Shown in pieces: positions 1 through 11,339 of a stretch of 64,000 nt of DNA. Made by a program: the position numbers and the translations under genes. The stretch is from Toxorhynchites rutilus septentrionalis (Eukaryota > Arthropoda > Insecta > Diptera > Culicidae), in assembly GCF_029784135.1 (NCBI RefSeq), contig NC_073746.1, positions 256,284,994 through 256,348,993 on the forward strand, in the 5' to 3' direction. Position 1 is the stretch's first letter. Each line of letters starts with the position of its first letter. The notes under the pieces were generated by a model. It had not been told where the DNA came from, did not search any database, and saw nothing but the letters and a program-made list of their open reading frames with translations.

Positions 1-189
1 ATTAGGCTTGCCAAGAAATCGAATTTTGTTTTCGTAACTATTGATTGTAGTTGTTTTTTGTTATTTTTATGTATTTTGTTTTTATGTTTTTATATTTTAT
101 GTTTTTTCTTGAAAGCTGAGGATTTATTACATAACATATCTCGATATCAGATAGGCTTTTTTGTGTTTTTGAGTGACTTTTCAAAGTTA

Positions 190-640
190 ACCGGTCGTCC
201 GTAAAATCATTTTTCCACTCTTATCCAAAAATAATTTTTTGCAAAAATTTATTACATTTGAACTACTGAACTGATTGAGATGATCGACATATTAAATTGA
301 AGCCAATAAGCCAATCTTTTTTGAAAAAATATCACACTTACCGGAAAGATAGGATTCTAGTCGCATAGGTCTAGTCTAGTCACATAAGAATATTGAACGA
401 AGACTTAAAACATGTTAAATTTACAAAATAATGACTCTAAAACGAAAAAAACACCTCTCTAGAACCCTCTTTCCAAGTTCAATACTTTTTTCAATATTTT
501 TTCTATTAAAAATCTACCTCATTGGCTTCAATTAGATTTATTGATCATCTGAATCGGTTCAGAGGTTCAAAAGTTATGATTTTTTGAAAAAGTCATTTTT
601 GGGAAAAAGTGGAAAAAATGAGTTTTCGGACAACACTAAA
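190..640. repeat. Imperfect foldback repeat (arms about 125 bp)
   Basis: Sequence near 190-320 reappears as an imperfect reverse complement near 520-640. For example, a stretch ending in 'ttgaagccaat' at about 298-308 is mirrored by 'attggcttcaa' near 520-530. The spacer is about 200 bp. It lies just past the 3' end of the P-type transposase, so it could be a subterminal inverted repeat of that element or a separate MITE. I found no target-site duplication. Positions 1-189 show nothing recognisable. Confidence 0.5.
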
Positions 641-707
641 ATGGAAATGGACATAAGTTTAGTTTAATAATAATCTATTTGGTTTCTGATACTAATATAT
701 TTTATTT

Positions 708-3358
708 CTACCATGCCATGCTCCTGCTATCAAATTTTCGTTTCCTTGTTTTTTTGTTTTCTCCGCTTTTGAAACGAAAAGATATAAATTTTTTTATAAT
801 GTCATTCCTTGTTTTTTCACAATGGAATAAAGTGGATGGCAAAACATACATTTCTCCTGCCATTTTCTTCGGCAAATCAGCTTCGTTAGGTTCCAAATGC
901 GATTTCATATTTCGGAATAGAATTTCCATTGCTAAGAAGAAATTAAAAGTCTCATCATTCACTATGCAGATGGGAGAGTTAGAAGCTGTAGCTCGCAAAT
1001 ATGAAAAAAGAGACGGTTGATACAATCTAGGTTGTGTTTTGCTGACTACCAATCTCTTGTTACACTGCTGACATGTTCTTTCCCGCTGAATAATTTTTTT
1101 GATGATGAAACCAGCTATATAGAACAACGAATTTTGTTCTGTTCTGTCGAGAAAAGTTTTCGCTTCATCGACGGTGTACTCATAGTCGAATTCAATATTC
1201 ATATCATCCACATTATCACTAGAATTAGATGAAGCTGAAATTCGATATGATGTCGATGCTGCTTCATTGTCCATCAATTTCTGGGCTGAACATTCTTCAC
1301 GCCGCTTTGATAGCAAATCTATCAATCCAATAAGATGTTGTTGTGTATCGGCTGTATACGAAGCATTCGGTACTACGGTCATGTATTGCGAAAGAGTCAC
1401 AATTTTCAAGTTATTGCTGAATTGCAATGGAGTTGGGCGTGGTTGCTTTGCACGAATCAATGAGAAAAGACTCTCCAGACAATCTTGGACGAACCGCGAT
1501 GTAAATATTTGTGGGTGTCCTTCATGCAAAAGCCGATCTGTCAACCTCACAATTGCATTCGTGCAAACGATTACACTTGTTTGCCATGGTTTCCAATGTC
1601 CGTGTCCTACTTGGAGATCATACATTAACCGCACCATGGTCTTCAGATGAGCGATATCCTCGTCATATTTCATAGGATCATTCAAACAAAATACTTTTTC
1701 TTCTGCCCTATTATTGATAAGCTCGAACCATCGAGCAAAGTCTTCTATGAAGCATGCGGTAGTAAGAAGCTCCGGTAATTCTCGTATTTCCGCATGAAAC
1801 TTCAATGCTGCAGCCACCGTCCTGTTGCAATATTTTGTTGCGTTGCATACTTTCATTTTATCTATTGAAGATGTTCTGTTGTCAAAGCACACATCCGAGG
1901 CCGTTAGTCTGTGACAAAGCCGCAACGTGTTGTTTATTTCGGAGTTCACGATTGTGGTTAAATGGTCTCGATGAACAATATTGGATGTTAGCTTTTTTTC
2001 ACGAACATACCAATCCGGAACTTTCAGGTAGACATTGTTCAACCAGCCATGTACTGTATTTTTAAATACGTGTACGGGATCGGGTATGATCTCTAGCATT
2101 CTGTTCTCAGCGTTTGGATGAGGTATCGCAGCATTTAATGTCTCATTTTTGCGACGAATATCGATCCCCAAATCCTTCCACATGCGCTGGTTTTCGGACC
2201 CGGAATCTGTTGTTATAAAATGGACACGCAAACTGATTCCCTCTGCTCTTGAAACTGCAGACAATACAGCATTCTTCAAAAACTCTTTTTGTATAGAGTT
2301 GCCGGTGTACTCGAAAGCAACCACCTGTTTCCAGCGCGCTGCGATTCCAACTAGCATGAATACCAAAGCTTTACAGGCTAAAGTTTGGGACATAGGAAGC
2401 GTTGTTGTTCCAACAAACTGCTTCGTATTTTGGCAAAACTCATTTGCCTCGTCTATGCTCATTTCGTCTAGAACCAATCCGCAGTCCTTTTCTTCAACCG
2501 ACATTGTGGAGACTTTATGTTGTAGCAGCTCGAATATATCTTCAAGAATACCTACAAAATATCATTTCATATATTAACATGCGATGAGACATATGATTAT
2601 AATTACATACCAGGACTGAAACGAACTCCTTCAATTTGGCGTAGTAGAGTCCTCGTGGATGGGAACGGGAAGCCTTTTTGAATAAGCTTGTCGTATCCAC
2701 CTTGACATGCAAACCGAATTTGTAAATTTTCCGTAATCGTTTCATTGGACCAACGTTTCACTTTTTTAACCTCTCCTGTTAATAGCTTAATTTGATCTTC
2801 TCTGAAAAGCTTCTTCAAGGGTTGTTTTCCACGAATTCTCAGGTTAGATATCCGCATTTTTTCTTCCATTGTTTTACAATTCTATTAACGGTTACATCAA
2901 TATAAAATATTAGAAAATAACATATTTTTTGACACACTACCTTTTCAGCTTGGAAATTTGATGTTTCAAACGAAATATTTCTTCCTGTAGTTGTTTATCT
3001 CCTTCATATACGTCAACCAAATCATAATTGTTCTCAATACTTTGTATCTCTTCCCATTCCTCATTCGCGGATGCAGCTAAGGTCGGAATTTTCGTAACTC
3101 CATTTTCATTGTATTTCCCATCAACAAAATGAGCCTGTATATATACTAGTATTAGGATATGTTTTAGAATTAGTTTTTAATACTTACGCTACATATTCTT
3201 GTGCTTGATTTGATTTCAAAGAATGGAACTTCTAATTCACTGTTCACGCAAAATCGAATCCATTCTTTCCGAATATTTTTGTCTTGAGGGAACCGATAAA
3301 ATTTATACTCAGGATGAGTATCCGTCCTTCGCTCACAATTTAAGGCTTTACACTTCAT
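708..3358 (-). CDS. P-element-type transposase (THAP domain + catalytic core), 4 exons, intact frame
   Basis: I read four exons on the minus strand: 3358-3188, 3134-2941, 2837-2611 and 2551-708. All junctions are GT-AG, and their phases agree to give 811 codons. Residues 1 to about 61 form a THAP zinc-binding domain: CKALNC near the start, a Trp in EWIRFC, and RICS joined by splicing to AHF, which completes the C2CH pattern. Exon 2 ends in a charged, leucine-containing stretch like the dimerisation segment of P transposase. The catalytic part shows LDEM (Asp about 226), TTDSGSEN (Asp about 313) and DCLESLFSLIR (Glu about 557), matching the acidic residues of the P/THAP9 family by context. Drosophila P transposase is 751 aa, so this is full length. 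It cuts and rejoins DNA at P termini. I did not find terminal repeats, so a domesticated gene is also possible. The start was chosen because THAP domains sit at the N terminus; an upstream Met at 3430 is in frame. Confidence 0.85.
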
Positions 3359-3430
3359 TTTTATTTTTGAATTACGTTTTGTATGAATAAAATGGCTTCC
3401 TAACGTTGTTTTGGTTGTATTCCTGCTCAT

Positions 3431-4908
3431 ATAATAAGATAGAATGTTTTGGTTCAGACAATGAGAATCTGCATAACGCTGTAACGGTTGTCAGATTAGA
3501 TTTATTTGCTAAAAAAATCCCAAATTTGTTTTGGAAACGATTATATTATAGATATGGGTATTTAAAAGATTTATTTTATCCTTTTAAAGCATATTTTTGA
3601 GATTGTCTATTTGAAAATATGCAATAATCATTGAATTCGCACCAACCAAATGTTACGATTCATTAAAATAGAAATTTGAAAAATCCGATATTTTATAATA
3701 TTTGGCAGCTCTGGCTTCGTTTTTGGACGACGAAGAAGAGTAAGAAGCCAGTTGTCTGGTCTTGTCTTAGATATTAATGACAATAACGAACGAGTTCATT
3801 TTGTTCATATCGCTGATGCATGAACAAATTTGCTATGATGAATGAATGCAGCATTGAGTGGGGTTCATAACTTCGTTGTAATTTATACTTTGAATATCAA
3901 AAGCATCAAATTGATATTCACCACATTCGAAACGATATTCGTTCTGACATTGATTTCGAGTCATGTTTCGATGAAACGAACTTTGCAAGAAATCGCACAG
4001 GATTTTATTTGGCGAGACGGTACGGCTCGCACAATGGAGCAATAAGCAAGCTGCAATGTGCAATATGTAACAGGCAACATATTTTGTTGTACTTAGCATA
4101 CCAAAGCAATAAAAACGCCCGAAATTATGCAAACAACATGCTTAATGAACGAAATATGCCAGATTATGGGCGATAAATTGATGCGTATCACTAGTTATCC
4201 TCCATTTTTCGGACAAACATGCATTTATAAGTTGCCAGAATCAATGGAGGGATGATCTCGGAAGATCGTTTTACTCTATTATCTCCAAAGTTCAATCAAT
4301 TCGTGCTCAATTCACGTCTCTATCGTGTAGGCTTTGCTACTACAATTTGTGTAGTTGTGGTCCAGGATGTCATAATATCGAGCATGTTGTGCGGTTGTGT
4401 AAAAATGCAATTAACTGGCTGCTGATATAGAAATTCGAAAAGAAAGGGTATACTTACGCATATCAGATTATGATAGCTTGAGAGTTGTCGCGATCTTAAT
4501 ATTATGTTCCCATATATGTGTTCCTTAGAAGCCCGCTTCACTTCCACTTCGGCAAATGCTCATTCTCCTTTCTCTTTCCTATACATAATCAGAACTTAGC
4601 ACCCAATGAGATTATTTCACTACAGCAGCTGCACGAACTTCCCAAGAGAGCACTCATGGCCATAGAATACTCACAATCTATAACCTGGCTATAAAGTTAT
4701 TATAACCCTCTCCAACCAACGTTCCGGACAAGGTGGAAACGAAGGACAAAATGCCTTTTTCATCTATAATATATTTCTGTAGTCATAGATTTATTTAACT
4801 TAGGCTTATATTTATGTAGATCCTTACTATTTAGACTTTTGTTTAAAAATGATAAATGATGATTCATTGCCTCCTTCTGCATAGTTCAATAAACAGAAGA
4901 AAAGGGTA
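3431..4908. other. Non-coding stretch, nothing recognised
   Basis: This holds the upstream side of the P-type gene and then AT-rich sequence. Short open frames here have no recognisable domain and no codon-like pattern. I see no repeats with clear boundaries. Confidence 0.5.
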
Positions 4909-4916
4909 GTAATAGC

Positions 4917-5458
4917 CAAGGCGCATAGAAGTATAACATAAGGTGAGGCCGTTTTGTCACTAAGTTGGTTAGGGGAGGGGTATATGAAAACACTACGGAA
5001 GAAAGCAGAAGGGGAATTATTTGCTTGAAGTGTGAAAGAGACAGACTGATCACGAGCGAGCTTGGGCTCAAGCGTATTGTGTTTTGTTTACAAACAAAAC
5101 ACAGTAGACTTCCAAGATGGCTGAAGAGTGGTTTTAGCGTCTTAGGTTTTAGCCAAGGCGCGTAGAAGTATATCCTAAGGTGGGCCAACTTGCCCACCTT
5201 GCCAACCACTAAAACCTTCTTGGAAGTCTACTGTGTTTTGTTTGTAAACAAAACACAATACGCTATTGCCGAAGCTCGCTGGTGATCAGTCTGTCTCTTT
5301 CACGCTACAAGCAAATAATTCCCCTTCTACTTTCTTCCGTGCTGTTTTCATATACCGCTCCCCTACCAACTTAGTGACGAAACGGCCTCACCTAGTACCA
5401 TAGACCCGTCTTGGTTTTAGCAAGTTGGCCCACCTTAGGTATACTTCTAGGCGCCTTG
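4917..5458. mobile_element. hAT-type foldback MITE with perfect 8-bp target duplication
   Basis: The element starts CAAGGCGC and ends GCGCCTTG, flanked on both sides by GTAATAGC (4909-4916 and 5459-5466), a perfect 8-bp duplication. An 8-bp duplication with CA...TG ends fits hAT-type transposition. Inside, about 4940-5130 is an inverted copy of about 5205-5395, so the single strand can fold on itself. A second copy of the terminal motif near 5151-5175 suggests nested insertion or internal duplication. There is no coding capacity. The same terminal motif is used by the MITE at 36973-37330. Confidence 0.85.
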
Positions 5459-5487
5459 GTAATAGCTTCAACACGTTGACTGCCACG

Positions 5488-5548
5488 TCAGTCACCGCGG
5501 TGACTGACACAGAGTTTTCGCTCAGGCTGCTCCAGTCACCGGTGACTG
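5488..5548. repeat. Two perfect short palindromes
   Basis: TCAGTCACCGCGGTGACTGA (5488-5507) and CAGTCACCGGTGACTG (5533-5548) are each their own reverse complement and share the half-site CAGTCACC. They lie near a motif, aacacgtt, that is repeated inverted near 5690, so they may be internal parts of a small MITE (about 5469-5697). A paired-site binding function is conceivable but unsupported. Confidence 0.6.
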
Positions 5549-5772
5549 ACAGTATAACATATGATAATAAAGGTAACTAATATAAGCATATAAGCTTTTA
5601 AGCATTCCCTTTCGAACGAAAATAACTTTCACAACGATAAGAAACAATGGCTCTTATACGTTTAAAAATTTCCATAGAGTCGCTTTAAAACGTGTTAATG
5701 GTATTTTTGTGTAAATTTTTGAATAGAATATGGTTCTCGATTCTACCACGTTATCTCATCTAACACGTTTAA

Positions 5773-6013
5773 CCCTTTGCGGTCGTTTGTCTGCTCTCAG
5801 CCATCACGGTAAGGAATCATACCGAATACTTTATTTAACGATATAGTTTAAACTTTTCTAAACGACTTCTAATGTCTAGTAAACTTTTTCACAATTGTAT
5901 ATGGAGTTTCTATGAACAATAGGTAACGGTACTCGGATAGGTAAACAAAATATTATTTGCGTGGAAAGATGAAAGGATCTCTTTTTAGGGAAATTAATTC
6001 CGACCGCAAAGGG
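5773..6013. mobile_element. piggyBac-type MITE (TTAA duplication)
   Basis: The terminal inverted repeats are CCCTTTGCGGTCG (5773-5785) and its exact complement CGACCGCAAAGGG (6001-6013). Both ends are flanked by TTAA (5769-5772 and 6014-6017). CCC...GGG ends plus a TTAA duplication are the hallmark of piggyBac-superfamily insertions. At 241 bp it has no transposase and would need one supplied in trans. Confidence 0.85.
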
Positions 6014-6259
6014 TTAAGATACAAGTTCATACAGGAAAAGTTTTTTTCAGGGCTTCCATTTGATGTATCAAAGGAGAAAAAATATAGATTCCAAACAACG
6101 AAAATACTCAATTCAAATGCAATTACTACACACAATCACAGTCCTTTGTCAAGATCCCGTCCGTGCCCCTAGACCCAGACCCATCAACTTTTTTATTTAC
6201 ATTGAAATATCGTTCGTGAAAATAGGAACTTAAACTACATTTTCCAGAACGATGTACCA

Positions 6260-7260
6260 TCACTTCTTAGAATCTTTATCTATTTGCAATTGTTTTAACT
6301 GTGCTTTGTTAATGATTTCCAGTACTTCCATCTGGGTCGAATAAAACAAATAGTCGTTCTTGATTGAAGCAATCTGCGATGAGACAAATTTGCCGATGCT
6401 ACGCGCCCGATCTGATTCAACGGTAATTTCGAACATCTCGGTCTTTTTGCTAGTGCTTGTGGGGGAAATGTCACCCTCGGTGGTACCTTCCTTCCGTGGC
6501 ATCTTTTCCAATGGAGGCAATTCCTCTGTGGATATAACTTCGATTTTCCGCTTCGAGACCAATGTGTTGTTATTCGTTATCTCGTAGATGGTCTCCTTGG
6601 ACGAACCGTTGGTCGGCGAAGACGCAGTGCCGGCTTCGTGTTTTAGCATCAACTTTGTTTCTCCACTAAAATCCGTTTTGATACCTGGGCAGTTAAAAGT
6701 AAGAGACAGTGTCACAAAATAAACTATATGTAGGATGAGACACAGTAGTTCATCGAATTCAACATACCGTTTGCCGGTGTAGATGCTTGAATTTCATAAA
6801 CAACCTCAGAACTTCCATCGTTTTCGAGTTCATACTGTTCATACGTCTCCTCCGCATAGTTTTCATATTCCGCATCTGAATGTTGTGTAGTTGATGAATT
6901 GTAGTCATCTTTATCATTGTCGTCGACCGACGATCTCCGCTTGACGTGAGATCGCAAAAAGGATAAATATTTGTACCACCATATTGTAGGGACGTGCTCT
7001 TTACCCTTCGCCTTCGCCCGTCTAACCTTGCCCAACTCCTGGCCGAACTGGGTACGCATCGTCTGAATCTTCCTAATAACATCATTCACGTTAGTCCCAG
7101 GACGATGATCTTCTATCAAGTCAATCATATTTATCAGTGCCTTTTGCCGCTCAATCTTGTTATAATATTTTGGGTGACGCATATCATACAGAATCTGGTG
7201 CTCTTTGTATAACTTGAGAAGAATTTCTAGCGCAGTGCGCGGCCAAGCTTCTCCCGGCAT
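6260..7260 (-). CDS. MADF-BESS domain transcriptional regulator, 2 exons
   Basis: Exon 1 is 7260-6768 and exon 2 is 6684-6260. The 83-nt intron begins GTATGT and ends CCCAG, and the phase-1 junction restores a Gly codon. The protein is about 305 aa. Residues about 10-110 form a MADF (Myb/SANT-like) domain: ILLKLYKEHQILYD, a basic middle, and aromatic WWYKYLSFL at its end. An acidic linker follows (DDNDKDD, repeated E/Y). The C-terminal 45 residues (IGKFVSSQIASIKND to LEIINKAQLKQLQ) fit a BESS protein-interaction motif. Insect families of this type bind DNA through MADF and partner proteins through BESS. Its targets cannot be read from sequence. A second weak Met lies within exon 2, but the spliced model joins both domains in one frame. 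Confidence 0.8.
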
Positions 7261-7792
7261 GACGATAAAGGAATATGCTTAGTCTATGCAAGCTTCTATA
7301 TTAATTTGTAACCGAGCGATTGACTTTTTCACGAACATTCACTTGCACACGACACGCAATGTTTGATTTCTTATTCAGCTGGAGGGCGAAATGTTGATTG
7401 CTACAGCTTGCTTGCAAACAAAAAAGAATATCGAAATCTCGTAGCTTGCATACGGTAAATTATCCGTTGTAGATAGCAATTTGAGCACTGCACATAAACT
7501 AGATTCCACTGAAGTTTTTTTTTCACGTATCGAATTATCAAATGTTATAATTTCAAAAATTTGAAAACTTTATTTGTTTGGTTTCCGCTATTAACTTGAA
7601 AGCTTATGTGCACCTTTGGAATGCAGCTCGATGGATACTAATATTTTGTAGCAACACACACTTACATAATTTCGTGCAATTAATCTTCTAGATAAAAATG
7701 ACGCCGCCATGCGGAAAATAGCTCCACTAGACATTTCAGCGTAAAGCCGGGTTTATACGTTGTCAGTTATATCATGGACAGACATACAACCC
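7261..7792. other. Upstream region of the MADF gene
   Basis: This probably holds the promoter and 5' UTR of the minus-strand MADF-BESS gene. I see no convincing TATA box. From about 7743 the sequence resembles a MITE end, with a counterpart near 10140-10156, but the match is weak. Confidence 0.35.
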
Positions 7793-8016
7793 CCCAGCAA
7801 ACATTAAATCGCGTAACAAGCGTATATATAACATCATATGCCCTAAAATTTGGTTGGCATATAATGCGCCTACCTGCATATGCATGCAAAAGTGGAGGCC
7901 GTGTACATACATGGCAAATGCTTTTCGAATTTGTTTGGATGAAATTGCAACTTTAACCGACTATAATAGCGATTATGTTGAAATTGAATTGCGATCTAAT
8001 ATAAATACCCAGCAAA
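7793..8016 (+). repeat. Dispersed repeat starting CAGCAAACATTAAATCG
   Basis: The block begins CAGCAAACATTAAATCG and runs to about 8006, where the same start motif recurs. A reverse-complement copy occupies 12380-12606. Shared landmarks are a 'catatgccctaaaattt' stretch and an internal 'tgcatgcaaaagtggaggcc'. It has no coding sense. The two copies face each other across about 4.4 kb. Confidence 0.7.
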
Positions 8017-8419
8017 CATTAAATCGTATAATTTTGCACGTGCCAAGTCTTACAAGAAATCCGAATAAATCATAATCGCATATAATATCAATCAAAGCAT
8101 GTATCGTGTATATTTGAAATCGCATAAAATGTAAAAACTCGATTTTATATACCATTATCAAATTAAGTCGCATATCGGTATAATAAACATCAATTTTATG
8201 ATGTACATTGTCGTAAAATATATTTAATCCGCATCATATGCGTATATTACGCTGATGCAGTTTGTGTGACGTATAAGCGTATAATTTAAATCGATTCAGT
8301 ACTGTAGAAAATCGTGTTGCATGCTGAAGAAAATCATGAAACAGTAAATCATATTAGATCCTAATAAAGGACATATTACATCATATTGAAATGTCAATGA
8401 AATGCTGATGCACTCGAAA

Positions 8420-8710
8420 GTTTTAACCGCTGTTGAATTAAATTGCAGATAGCCGCGCGAGATAGCTGGTGGATGATAATCCAGACGACCGGAGTTCGAA
8501 CCCACATCGGAGCAGTTTTCACCAAACATCAATCTGTGCCATTTTAAACATTCATATTCCACTCCCAACACAAATCAATCAAACAATTATTATTTCTACA
8601 AACATATATACTCATATATAAAAATGGCGATTCGTGAGGCTATAATAAACATTTCACGAAAATATTTTGCGCCATTTGTTTTTTTTACGATGTCTGTAAT
8701 AAATCGTATA
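8420..8710 (+). repeat. tRNA-like SINE-type repeat, copy A
   Basis: This contains GGAGTTCGAACCC (near 8490-8502), which matches the B box of a pol III promoter and the T-arm of a tRNA. It is preceded by a possible A box in the GCCGCGCGAGATAGCTGG stretch. A direct copy with the same flanks and tail sits at 12055-12345. The short open frame beginning ATGGCGATTCG in the tail is shared by both copies and does not look like a gene. SINE identity is likely; the family is not recognised. Confidence 0.55.
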
Positions 8711-8747
8711 GAGGCCAAAAACGGCGGATGTCGCCGTGCACAATTGA

Positions 8748-9523
8748 TTGATGATCCGATTATCGTTCGATTTTTCCCCTTATTCTATTATCCGCAGATC
8801 GCAACCAAAAGCAGCAATGGACCGCCTCTCGATGGATTCGTTTTTCCAGGAAACGATGGATATCAGTTGGGCCAATCGTACCGTCAGCAGCGAGGACCAA
8901 CAACAACCGTTTCACACTGAGCAATCAACAGCTAAAAAGACTACCAGCACCGATTCGGACAACGGATGCTACGACGAAAGTTCCACAATTTCAAACACAG
9001 CGTTACGACATTAATTTTACAGCAGTTCTTGGCGACGGAACCCATCGAAAACCATTACCATCACTACCACCGACAGCAGCCCACTAATCCTTCCATCGAA
9101 GGATCGGAGCGATATGTGTCCTATTTGCTACACAATTTCCTCCGCAAATCACGACTTCACGGAGCTCAACAACAGAAAATCCGCGTCTGAGGATGATGGA
9201 GAGAGTCAGTTTGCGTGGTAAATTTGCTTCATGGCGCTTCGTTGCTGGATCGGTACATGCTGCCTCCGCTCGAACTTGGAGCGTCACATCAAGCAGTAAC
9301 ATCTTTAATTCTGGTCGTATTGTCAGCGCGGAGGCAATCATTAGAAGCGCAGTTGGAGCATTCGATCGGCAATCAAGCAATCCGCCAAAGGAAGGAAGTA
9401 GACAAAGGTAAAGATCCATTGGTAAAGGCGGTCAATAGTGGCAATAATGAAGACGATTTGGTGCCGGTTTCGAAACCGGTCGACAGCGTTACGAACCTTT
9501 GCTATTTTAGATTAATTTCGTAG
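8748..9523 (+). pseudogene. Possible decayed coding fragment with zinc-finger-like patches
   Basis: Three overlapping frames here have coding-like composition (Ser/Thr/Gln/Asp rich) but are broken by stops and frame changes. A frame near 9110-9220 reads DMCPICYT, then later LERHIKQ after frame interruptions, which resembles pieces of a C2H2 zinc-finger protein. I cannot assign a parent gene. It could also be non-coding sequence with chance frames. Confidence 0.25.
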
Positions 9524-10587
9524 TTAGATATGTGAAAGATGTTAGGAATATTATAAATAACAAGGGTTTTCATCCGGCAGATTTGATGTTCCGCTGTCAC
9601 TAGATTAAAACGACGAGCAGGTGCTGCTGACTTCCGGCTCGGTATGTGGCTGAGTGGAGAATTTCTTATTAAATTTGAAGAACAAGTACTACCAATTTTG
9701 ATCCACAATGATCAATTCGCATGTGGCTAAACTGAGAGATTTTTTCACTATGCAGCTTCCATTGGGATTTCCAGTAAAAATAGGTAAATGCTCAATTATT
9801 TTTAAAATATTTGGCACTGTGTTACGCAATTCGTTCTTTTTTTGTAGAAATAATGCTGTTTCATGTGTTGAACGCGGTTATCATATTTGGCAACGTATTC
9901 GAATAAGAGACCCTCGTGACCAGCGTGAGCCCCATCAAAGAAAGCGAAGAGCGTTAGGAAGATCTATATCTTGTGAATTTCTAACTTGTGAGAAATCACT
10001 AAAGTTGGATGCAGTTCTACTTCAGGTGAATAAATTAATCGAAAATATGAATATATTCATTATAGAAGTTCTCGCTAGTGTAAACGGTTGATGCGATTTC
10101 TATAAATCTCATCATATTTCTTCACATGAATATATCACTAGTCTAAACCCACCCTTAGATATATACCACATCGAATTTGGCACATTATTCGCGTCATCGA
10201 AGGTACGGTGTCGCCACCTATGAAAGTTTCGCGTGTGAGTGAAAAATATGTAAACAAACCGTTGCATATTATCTCTGTAATTAATATACTAATTTCTCGA
10301 AAACTTGTACCGTGTTTATCTTACAATTAGTGGAAATTGTTGAAAAATAGTTTTTCTTAGCTGTTTCGATGCTCCGAACCAAAATTAATTGTCATTTAGT
10401 AGTGAAAAAAAGCCGTTGAAGTACACCCTCTGTCAATCTACCTGCGAGAGAGGTAAACCGAATTAATGAAATTTGATATAAAAATATCCGCTTAGTGTTC
10501 ATAAAATACCTAAAATACAAAGATCTGGCGTCTATTCAATCAGTGCTCTAATATTTTTCAAAATATTTTCCTTAGAACGTGTGAAAT

Positions 10588-10971
10588 ATGGACGTCAAAA
10601 GCTGCGCAAATTGCCCGGAGAACATGCAAGTCGGACGAAATTTGCTTGAAGCTGACTCCGAACAATCTGCAAAATTCAAAAGCCGTATTGTCGCGATATC
10701 TCTGCTTACAGCCGTCCCCGGATGTAAGCAGAGATATCGCCCCGGAATTTCTTTTCATGCCTTCCCTCCGAAAACGGACAAATCGCGGTATCTAGACTGG
10801 ATCCAACGACTACGGCTAAAGATAGAACCTACAAAAACCTCCCGTATTTGTAGCCTCCATTTCACCTTGTCGAACTTCTACTCTCCAAGTATTCACATAC
10901 ACATTTTCGCACTTTTGAAAAAGTGTGAAACAGTCCAACTTGGTGCAAAATGTGCAATAATAAAGAAATAA
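10588..10971 (+). pseudogene. THAP-domain gene fragment with an inserted hairpin
   Basis: From about 10712 the frame reads AVPGCKQRYRPGISFHAF, then RYLDWIQRLRL and SRICSLHF, which is a THAP zinc-binding pattern (Cys, conserved Trp, C-x2-H). The first expected Cys is missing there. It can be supplied by MDVKSC encoded at 10588-10605, about 105 bp upstream, which would give C-x4-C if the intervening segment were absent. That segment lacks a GT donor and contains one arm of a perfect inverted repeat. After the THAP domain the frame runs 34 residues and stops, with AATAAA-like signals near 10957-10975. It may be exon 1 of a larger gene, or a truncated relic. Confidence 0.5.
10693..10740. repeat. 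Perfect 18-bp hairpin, 12-nt loop
   Basis: The left arm gcgatatctctgcttaca (10693-10710) and the right arm tgtaagcagagatatcgc (10723-10740) are exact reverse complements around a 12-nt loop. The right arm encodes CKQRYR of the THAP domain, so the left arm looks like an inverted copy of coding sequence, as produced by a template switch. Confidence 0.85.
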
Positions 10972-11021
10972 AATAAAACATACTTAAGCAAATGATACAA
11001 AACAGCCATGACGTGTTTGCG

Positions 11022-11324
11022 CTACCCTTTGCCAGCTTTACAGGAACACGAAAACAACCATTTGGAGAAGGAGATTTTCGTACGAATTTTTATTGTATGG
11101 GGTTCCGAGCTTGGAGATAATGACTGGAGGCAGGACGAGAAAATACTGAAGCCTTTATCGTGAACTTCTTCAACACCAACTATTAAAAGATGTCCAGCTT
11201 TGATTACTCTTTCGTCTTCGACGACTAAACGGCTTCCACCCGCAGCGTAATCGAACACATCCGCAAACTCCACAGCCACGTAGCGGGTTTCATTTTCTCC
11301 GACTGATGGCTCCTGATAATGCAT
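11022..11324 (-). CDS. Small unidentified gene, possibly the last exon of a spliced gene
   Basis: The frame encodes 100 aa and is better balanced in composition than its neighbours. It contains TRYVAVEFADVFDY, HLLIVGVEEVHDKGF and HTIKIRTKIS. A plausible acceptor, CATTATCAG, lies at about 11305-11313, so translation may begin in an upstream exon. On the minus strand an ATG is followed by GTGAGT near 11605-11612, which is a good donor. The 'VE-short loop-D' pattern faintly recalls the small TFIIIC subunit GTF3C6, but I would not assign it. It is convergent with the THAP fragment. Confidence 0.4.
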   Translation of the reverse strand: MHYQEPSVGENETRYVAVEFADVFDYAAGGSRLVVEDERVIKAGHLLIVGVEEVHDKGFSIFSSCLQSLSPSSEPHTIKIRTKISFSKWLFSCSCKAGKG

Positions 11325-11339
11325 GAAACAAGGTCACAG

